Shown here: one piece after another, positions 56,968 to 64,000 of the stretch
How positions within the stretch are numbered: the stretch's first letter is position 1
How the letters are laid out: the number at the start of each line of letters is the position of its first letter
DNA from: Dryococelus australis
Lineage: Eukaryota > Arthropoda > Insecta > Phasmatodea > Phasmatidae
Assembly (NCBI GenBank): GCA_029891345.1
Contig: CM056993.1
Coordinates: 277,776,016 to 277,840,015 of the forward strand
Direction: 5' to 3'
DNA length: 64,000 nt
The notes under the pieces: generated by a model
Databases searched by the model: none
The model's input: the letters and a program-made list of their open reading frames with translations, nothing else
What the model was told of the DNA's origin: nothing
Made by a program: the position numbers and the translations under genes

Positions 56968-57857
56968 GAATAATTTTAGTCGTAGGGCAGAAATAAGCCA
57001 GCTTTTTATGATCGAAATTAACTACATGTAGTTTGATCAATCCAACGCACGCATTTCAGAGTTAGGTTTTATATCAGTTGTCATTGTCGTGAACAAATAA
57101 TTTAATGTATACACTTTCGCACTCACCGTAGACAAAATATTGTATGTTACCTGCAAAATAATTCAAAACAGCAAGATTGAAAAATTATAAAATACATATT
57201 ATGCAACTTGAAATGTTTAATTAATTTTGAAAATAAAAATATAACATACACAAATGGCCTTAACACCCTCCAAAGTCATTCTTTGGAGTGGTAAAAAAAT
57301 AAGTTCTTCGAGGAAAAACCATCTCACCTGCAAATGGCAGGGATGTAATGCAAGAAGACTTCCCGAATGCGATTCAAATACACTCCATTGCATGTCTTCA
57401 AACAAGATTAAAGCGAAGTTATCACTTCCTTACTGACTTAGGAAAGAGTACGAAGCAAATACTAACGCAATGAAAATTAAACCCAAGTAGTAAATTGGTC
57501 ACTCAAAAACGGCGAGAGCGTGCAGTATGCTTCAGTGGCCCAGTTTCTCTGCTATTTACAGTAATCGACTACTTCGAGTCATTAATTGATTTCAGGCACA
57601 TTTAATAGGCTCGAAAGTCGGGAAACCCAGCATAACTAAATTTCGTAGTCTTGCTGATTTTACTCAATCAAGCCACTGATCGTAGATCTGTTGCTATTGT
57701 CCATTGCAGAGTGGCACTTTACAGCGTTACTGAATGAGCGAGAAGATGTAATTAATACCAATTCCATGAAGAGCATTTGGGGGAATGTACGTACACACAA
57801 CTGTTTGTCGGGTCTTCACAAAAACAGCGCCGTGACCCAGTAGTTCGTGCAACTATA
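56968..57857. other. No recognised gene
   Basis: No repeat or protein recognised. Two overlapping short frames at 57,217-57,436 on opposite strands. Confidence 0.5.
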
Positions 57858-58269
57858 GGCTGTTCACGGTAAAATGAGCACTTTTGAAAACTCTGCTTGA
57901 TCTACTGTATGCACGTTGTGTCTTCTTTCGCCTTATGTGAAATTAACGTTGCCATGGGTCTCATCACTTTACTCATGCATCGGTTAGGTTAATCTATGGA
58001 ATTATTAGAAAAGTAAATATGTCACAAATTTATTCATTCTTACAATAGATGCATTAAAAAAACAGTAAGATAAAGAAATAATTTAAGTTATTACAAATGG
58101 TTACCTAACACTTTTTATTAGACGTTAAGATGTAGAACTACTTTCCGTCCATAGTTACCAAATTTACTGCACGCATGTCACTCAATGAACCCGTTAAAAA
58201 ATATTCAGCATGGTCAGTGAGTTTGTGTAAGGTTGATTTCGAAAGTGCTCGCTTAATCGTGAACAGCCT
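57858..58269 (+). mobile_element. Family A MITE
   Basis: Complete copy, preceded by TATA and ending GCTTAATCGTGAACAGCC. The CCCTGCTTAAG block is slightly eroded (CTCTGCTTGATCTACTG). Confidence 0.85.
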
Positions 58270-58607
58270 TTAACATCTGACATCCTGCCGAGACGTAGCT
58301 AATAAAACGAGCTGTATGGTCTAAAATCCCAGATTTGAAGTTAATGACGCAGGGAAATTAAAACCAACGAAAGCAATAATCGGAAGTGTATTGTTCTTTT
58401 GAGGCATGTAAACTCTGAAACAGGAGTTGCCTTTCCAAATACACGCGCACCTTACAAATAGGTAGGTGAAATAATTAATATTATCGGACATCCATACGTT
58501 TGGTAAAATTACTTTTTACAGTAACCATAACATATCAAAGAAAGGCCAATCCTGCCGCACCTATCAACGACCTCATTTACTACTATTTACTCTTTGTTAA
58601 GAAAGAT

Positions 58608-58817
58608 GCTATTCACGGTAAAGTGAGCACTTTTGGAAGCCCTCTCATTTTGAATTATAGTCAATAAATTTATTTTATTGCAGCCTTAGACGTTAATTTT
58701 CGAGCCCGGTAAATATATGCACTGTGTTTGTTACATACATGACAATATTTATTTTAAAAAGTAGTGGAAGGAAAAAAAAAACTGATAAAAAAGTAACTAG
58801 GGCCTCAAAAGAACTCA
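58608..58817 (+). mobile_element. Family A short-variant MITE, 3' end broken
   Basis: Begins GCTATTCACGGTAAAGTGAG, has the short-variant interior (GTCAATAAATTTATTTTATT, CCTTAGACGTTAAT) and reaches GGCCTCAAAAGAACTCAC, where the direct repeat H starts. The final terminal bases are missing. Confidence 0.75.
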
Positions 58818-59650
58818 CAAGTAGAGATATCATGTCACTTCTGGCCCACTAGACGAGAGTTGGTGCAAGAGTGGCACAAGTGACTAATCTTAATAATTAC
58901 CTGATTTGTATATTAACTGTTTAATATATATACTAACGATTAATTAATTAGATTAAACTATCATTGAAATAGTTATCTATTCAAATTTATTTGATCGAAA
59001 TTTCTTTTATATAAAATATTTTTTATTTATTTTATTGGTGTTGAAAGGGTTAAGATGATGGAGCAGTATCGATATGTCCTATCTGATGTTCGGAAGCCGA
59101 TTGAACAGAGGGGTGGGTTGTAATTGCTTATATAGGTGTTAATGTTGGTATGAAAGTCGTATAAGAGACATTTTATATTTTCTACTTGTGAGTGGAATGC
59201 ATGCACACATGTCACTTCTGGCCCACTTAGCGAGTGAGGTGTGGATGGAGCAATAGTACACATGTCACTTCTGGCCCACTACAATTTACATTCAAATAGG
59301 TTACCGAACGAATTACTTTAAACCCGATTGACCAAACGATTTTATTCGGCGATGACCACAAGTTCATTAAACCGACTTTAATCATGCGATTACGGAATTT
59401 ATTCCACAAAACTATTTCAAATGTAACTGAAGTCATTAAAAAAGTTAATTAACCAGACACATACGAATCAATAATGACAAGAACCAAGCTAACACAATAA
59501 AACGAATTACAACTCACCATTACTCCAGGTAACATAAAAATCTCCCCTGACAAAGATCCCCTCCCAACAAAAGTACACAAACACGAATATAAATACGTAA
59601 TTCATTTCGCCCTCATCGGCTCTCAAAACCAATATTCTAAACACACAACA
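58818..59650 (+). repeat. Direct repeat H, copy 2
   Basis: Same order and strand as the copy at 41.8 kb: TGTCACTTCTGGCCCA at about 58,834, 59,209 and 59,263, the near-identical core, then the AACATAAAAATCTCCCCTGA tail. A degenerate second tail unit (AACATTAAAATCTCACCTGA) follows at about 59,709. Confidence 0.85.
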
Positions 59651-59759
59651 AAATACACGTTAAACCAGACGAACGCCTAATAACAGCACACAACGACAAG
59701 CTCAGCTAACATTAAAATCTCACCTGACGAAAACCCCCTCCCACACTAACACATGTACT

Positions 59760-60970
59760 AACCTCACCGCAAACGTAAAATAGTTCCACCAATAAAGGCA
59801 AAACCCCGTTTTTAAAACAATATCTGCACAACATCTTGAAGTGCATCAATATCTCGTTGTGAAGTAGATTGTATAAGTAACGCAAATCACATAACATGCA
59901 CTTGTATTTCCATAAAACTAGTAAATTTCTCCCGAAGGTGAGCGCTCAAGTCGCCATGCTCCATGTCTCTCTCCCTCCTCCCCGGCTATCTCATCAGGGA
60001 CAAAGAGTCTAGCTCAATATTTCACGCCTCAAGACAGGGGTGGTGCTGGTCTGGTGGGGAAGCAAAAGGCACCTGCCCGTGTGAAGCAACTCGCCGAGAT
60101 AAATTTCAAAGACTATAAACTGTAACATATTTCCATCACGCATACAGAAAAATATGTTTATTGCATAAAAAAATATTTTAAGTCCAGGAAACTCTTGCCC
60201 ACAGAAAAATCCCACAAACAAACCGAATTAAGATATTTCCAAGTAACAACAGAAATATTATGCTGTTCAATGATCACGCTCAAAACTAAATATTTGAAAA
60301 TCCATTTTTCTATTCTTTAAACATTTTGCTACCAAACAAGTTGGTACCAAATGTTTTTTATGCCTTGCTAACACGATTCGCTAAGAATTTCAAACATATG
60401 TATAGTTTCTAAAATATGTTTTCTTTACAAAATTATAAGTTTTAAACCTATTTTCGTATACACGAAAATTGAATATGATTTTCAAATGCATCCATCCAAT
60501 ATTTGCAGAAATGTTTATATTTTGGACAAATATCATATTTTCATCGGAAATTAAGATGATTGGAATTTGTATCGGAGTTTCAACATTTCAACAAAAAAAC
60601 CTATTTTACACATTTTGGAGCCCCAATAGGATTTTGAGAGCTATTGAACGTATATATTGTTCTAAAAGACGTTTCTACAAAGCACAAATTCAGTCTCTAA
60701 TAAGTTTATTTTACAATTCCTAACACCTAAATATATAAGAAAGGCATATACTTAGACAAATGTGTATACATTTATTTAAAAAATACCACGATTCCAGCCT
60801 GAAACGAGTTCTTGAATGTCAAGTTCTACAATATTATAACAAATCTTCTAAAAGACCCAATTTGAAGCAAAATTTAAGTAAAACAGTGGCCATTTTGAAA
60901 CTGTGTACTATACAAGAATGAATCAATTTATTTTTCTTTCCGTCTTAAGCCAGCAGTTGTCGAAGTCAGA
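59760..60970. other. No recognised gene
   Basis: AT-rich, no feature beyond short chance frames. Confidence 0.5.
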
Positions 60971-60974
60971 TCAT

Positions 60975-61135
60975 GTCGGGAGTTTATCACCAAGAGGTTA
61001 CCTCAATCAACAGATTTCACCGAGACATACTACAACCATCTCCGAGAGGTTTACATCAATCAACAGATTTCTCTAAGGCATACTACGACCATCTCGGAGA
61101 GGTTTACATCAATCAACAGACTTCTCCGAGCCAAT
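60975..61135 (+). repeat. Tandem repeat of about 54 bp, three units
   Basis: The unit GAGAGGTTTACATCAATCAA, CAGATTTCTC, then GGCATACTACGACCATCTC occurs about three times with few changes. A frame stays open through it (60,973-61,164), as expected from a unit near 54 bp. Confidence 0.75.
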
Positions 61136-61136
61136 C

Positions 61137-61567
61137 ATCAGTCTACAACTTCAACGACAGGTAATATGCAATACGGGCACTGCTGCGAAAACTGTGATGA
61201 AGAATGTGTGAGAGTATTTAATGCCATTTTAGCAAGATGCTTTTAAGTTTAGATATTGAGAACTTCTCGCTGCTACCTAAAGCCTTTATACTAACTTTCG
61301 CAGGTCACAAAATTCAACATGTTTATCCATTCCTTTCAGAGGAATTAAGAAGCGATGAGGACATAGTCTCGTATTTGCCTTGTGACGAAGATTGCCCTTA
61401 TGTTACACCAACTTTTTTCAATCAACCAACACACAGTCCATCTGAGAAGATATTGTGTAATGCGAAGATTGCAAAACTTAATGGAACTTGTTAATCATCC
61501 CATTTTACCAAGAGACGATTCTGGGATTGATGAAGTTGATTCGGAAGTTACAACTCAACTTTTGTAA
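61137..61567 (+). other. Unrecognised possible coding remnant
   Basis: Two overlapping open frames (61,237-61,494 and 61,382-61,567) follow the 54-bp repeat. The first reads LLSLDIENFSLLPKAF and EELRSDEDIVSYLPCDED; the second ends DDSGIDEVDSEVTTQLL. The composition looks protein-like (acidic, few stops) and the frames could be one gene broken near 61.45 kb. No family was recognised, and chance cannot be excluded. Confidence 0.25.
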
Positions 61568-61626
61568 ACAAAATTAGACTTGTTATACTCTGATTTAAAC
61601 GTGATTGAAACAGTCTAATCATGATG

Positions 61627-62264
61627 TGTGATGCCCGAGCGGTCTAGGGCTGAGCACAAACACTCAATAAGAAATAATCTAAGTCAATTTAACACATTTA
61701 ATAAAATCAAGCACTGAAACGGTTACACTTTTAATTGCACATCTAGTTACTTGGCATTAAGGAATAAGCAGGCTTGATACTCGATTTAATAAAGAAAAAC
61801 GCAATCTCAAATAGAAGAATCTTCATACTACAGCCACGGTGATGAAGGAGAGTGGAGTCTTAGCACAGCTCAGGTGAGTTGTCCCAGACGGTGATGTGCA
61901 GTCTCTGGCGTCTTCTGCTGAAGTCTCGCGTCCTCAGGCCGTGCGTAGCATAATAAAGCAACATGAGTGTAGTGGGGAGAAGTCTCTCTCCACCAAGAAG
62001 TAGCGCTTGAGCAGTCTCTCACCAATGAGAAGTCAGGGCGAGAAGAGTCGCCAACCAATGAGAGAGAAGGTTAGGGCGTCAGCCAATGAACTGGAACTTT
62101 GCACACGGCCCCAAAGTGTGATATCGAAATCATGTGACGGAAAATAATGCGTGATACAGCACGTGATTCCAGGAGTCATGGGACTAAAATATCGTGAAAA
62201 ACAGGACGTATTTCCTGTCAAAAGTGGTTAACAATTACAGTCACATGGTGCTTAAATCATCACA
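61627..62264 (-). mobile_element. Candidate solo LTR
   Basis: 638 bp bounded by perfect inverted TGTGATG...CATCACA. On the minus strand three ATTGG boxes (near 62,090, 62,055 and 62,025) precede CTTTATTATG, a weak TATA-like site, and the end reads CGGGCATCACA. No target duplication is clear and no second copy is in the window. Confidence 0.4.
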
Positions 62265-62559
62265 GGCAGTATTAGAGTGGTTACAGCTTCCTGTCGCAGG
62301 CACCGCAGAACCTGATAAGTTGAGAAAATACTACATTAAAATGTTCTCTCTCTGAACTGGGAATATATTGGTCGGAGTCATCAGTGCCACCTAGGTGTTG
62401 AAAATGTAAATAAATGACAAACGAAAAATTTAATATGGTTGGTGGAGTGCATTTGACAGAATGAGCAAATGTGAGAGGGTAGGGGGAGGGGAATTGTCGT
62501 ACAATGTGATTGATTGTCGGAGAGGGGGGAGGCGATCTGTCTTCTCCTGGACGTGGTAC

Positions 62560-63115
62560 TGTGGGAGACCTCCAGAAACGTAAGTTAAAAAAATAATTTT
62601 TAGAAAATCCTGATAATACATTTTTGAATTTTTTAATAAATTCTTAGAAAATTTTTGCAATTTTTTAAGAATTCTTGTTTTCAAGGTCAAATGTCATGGG
62701 GGTCAACGTCAAAGGTCAAGGTCACCTGGCTCCAATATGGCTGTAGTACTCATAAATGAAATATGCTCGCTGAATTTTATGATTTTTTTCGATTTTTACC
62801 ATCTTTTCTCGATTATTGTTTTCAATACCGACCAAGGTCACAATTATAGGGTCAAGGTGATGGGTCACAGTCAAGTTCACCTGGGTCCAACATGGCGGTT
62901 GGGTGACGTAATAACATGATGGCTGGTTGGTTTGAGTCTCTCATCTTCTCTAAGCCCAAACATATACAATTTTAATTTTATAATTTTTTAATTAAAGTGT
63001 TGGTATTTTTTTGGAGTATTTGGAGATTTTGTGGGAAATTTTTGGGTTGAAGTTTAAAGGTCACTGGGGTCAAGGTCACCGATATCCAGTATGGTTGATA
63101 AAATGGCTGACACAA
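62560..63115 (+). repeat. AGGTCA-rich repeat (family R), two or three units
   Basis: CAAAGGTCAAGGTCACCTGG, CCAATATGGC, then GGGTCAAGGTGATGGGTCAC, CAACATGGCGGTTGGGTGAC, then GGGGTCAAGGTCACCGATAT, CAGTATGG. Each unit is followed by a T-rich stretch (AATTTTTTAAG, ATTTTTGGG). No protein. Confidence 0.65.
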
Positions 63116-63774
63116 CCAAGATGACTGACGGTCAGCTCCCGCTCCGATCCCAATTTCTCGTGTATCGATTTGGCATACCCTATGCCTATAAAACAAGTAT
63201 GGCCGCCACTGCCCTGCCCTCGAGAAGCGAGTTTCCTAAATCCTGCCTATGGATCGAAAAGTGCCTTTATTGCGGCTTGTTTTTGCAGCTGGGGGATCAG
63301 TGATTTTTTAGGGAAATATGAAGGGGAAAAGGGATATTTCAATGGGAAATGGCCACCGGTAGGCCGGAATGACAAAACATGAACAGCCCCGACGCCCCGC
63401 GCTTCTACGCCCTTATCCCCAAACATACATTTTAATTCTACTTATAAACACATTTATGTTTCATTTTCCATTACTATCGACTTTAGTATCATACATATTA
63501 TTTAACAATTATTTTTAACAATGCATGTGCTCTATCTATGTTGTTGCAAACTGCCGATATCTGGAAACGTGCTTTGCATTTTTAGCCTCGCACACCGGTT
63601 CATAAAATCACCGGACTCTCAAACGCTTCGCGAAAGAGTGACTCACAAACTTTGTTCATTAATTGAAGTTCGGTTTACAACAATTTGAGAGACCCTTAAA
63701 GAGACTGTCCCCTCTCATACACGAGGAGTTTTGATGGGACCGCAAACGAAATGTTTCAGAATGCCACCCTCAGA
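63116..63774. other. No recognised gene
   Basis: Overlapping frames at 63,091-63,382 follow the AGGTCA repeat and show no protein features. Confidence 0.45.
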
Positions 63775-64000
63775 CTATAATCCATTTACGGTTACTTCCG
63801 GCTTTTCTGAAGCCCTGCTAAAGTTCTACTTCCAGGATATTCCTCCGCCTCGTGCAAACTCACCTCTACTAAGTGTGAAAAATTACACCATAGGACAGCG
63901 CACCGAATTCGTGCGTACTCTGTGTAACGGTATTTTGTATAAGAACTATTTATTACTGGGCGGCGCTGCCTATACACATGTTTTCTCACTGTTTTAAATC
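63775..64000 (+). mobile_element. Family E MITE, cut by the window end
   Basis: Starts TATAATCCATTTACGGTTAC, then GAAGCCCTGCTAAAGTTCTA and the GCACCGAATTCGTGCGTACT interior. The 3' half lies beyond the window. Confidence 0.8.

Noticed and set aside
41833-59650. The direct repeats H as LTRs or Polinton termini enclosing one mobile element
   Set aside because: Polinton ends are inverted, not direct. The repeats have no TG...CA ends or target duplication that I can see, and the interval holds many unrelated insertions.
63731-63997. 88-codon frame at the window end
   Set aside because: It translates a family E MITE. A similar peptide on the minus strand at 31.2-31.5 kb is explained the same way.

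Overview
The window looks like intergenic DNA from a large, AT-rich animal genome, most likely an insect and probably a polyneopteran or similar hemimetabolous insect. That assignment is an inference. It rests on abundant tRNA-derived SINEs with Pol III A and B boxes, many short MITEs, Ty3/gypsy-type LTR remains, a pogo-like transposase tail and a Polinton-type polymerase. There are no operons, ribosome-binding sites or convincing host exons. Most open frames are short chance frames in repeats, and several translate (TA)n microsatellites or MITEs.

Layout. 1-16 kb: MITEs of several families, including two copies of one family facing each other as a large inverted repeat (5.9-6.7 kb), a repeat with three tRNA-like A boxes (8.8 kb) and a decayed LINE-like tail (8.9 kb). 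16-21 kb: a SINE, a solo-LTR-like element flanked by ATAT, a pogo-like transposase 3' remnant and a broken Ty3/gypsy pol fragment. 20-36 kb: a dense layer of MITEs. One MITE is split by a 2,156-bp transposon with 42-bp terminal inverted repeats and a 6-bp target duplication; a SINE with two tRNA-like heads lies at 34.7 kb. 36.7-38.2 kb: a second ATAT-flanked LTR-like element holding a long foldback sequence. 38.9-39.5 kb: a SINE with a 12-bp target duplication, itself interrupted by a hAT-type MITE with a perfect 8-bp duplication.

41.8-59.6 kb: two direct copies of an unclassified repeat bracket about 17 kb. Inside lies the most gene-like object: a broken protein-primed family B DNA polymerase gene on the minus strand (about 44.87-48.81 kb) with recognisable N-terminal region, endonuclease VII-like zinc insert, exonuclease motifs and polymerase motifs A, B and C. 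It is flanked by a 21-bp minisatellite on one side and by dispersed repeats of about 150 bp on the other. 52-57 kb: more SINEs, TTAA-flanked MITEs (one inside a SINE) and a hAT MITE. 57.8-64 kb: more MITEs, a 54-bp tandem repeat, a candidate solo LTR, an AGGTCA-rich repeat, and a MITE cut by the window end.

The features do not work together as a pathway; they record successive insertions. The nested cases give relative ages. Terms such as 'family A' are labels used only here. Copy boundaries come from reading terminal repeats by eye and are usually good to within a few bases to about 10 bases.
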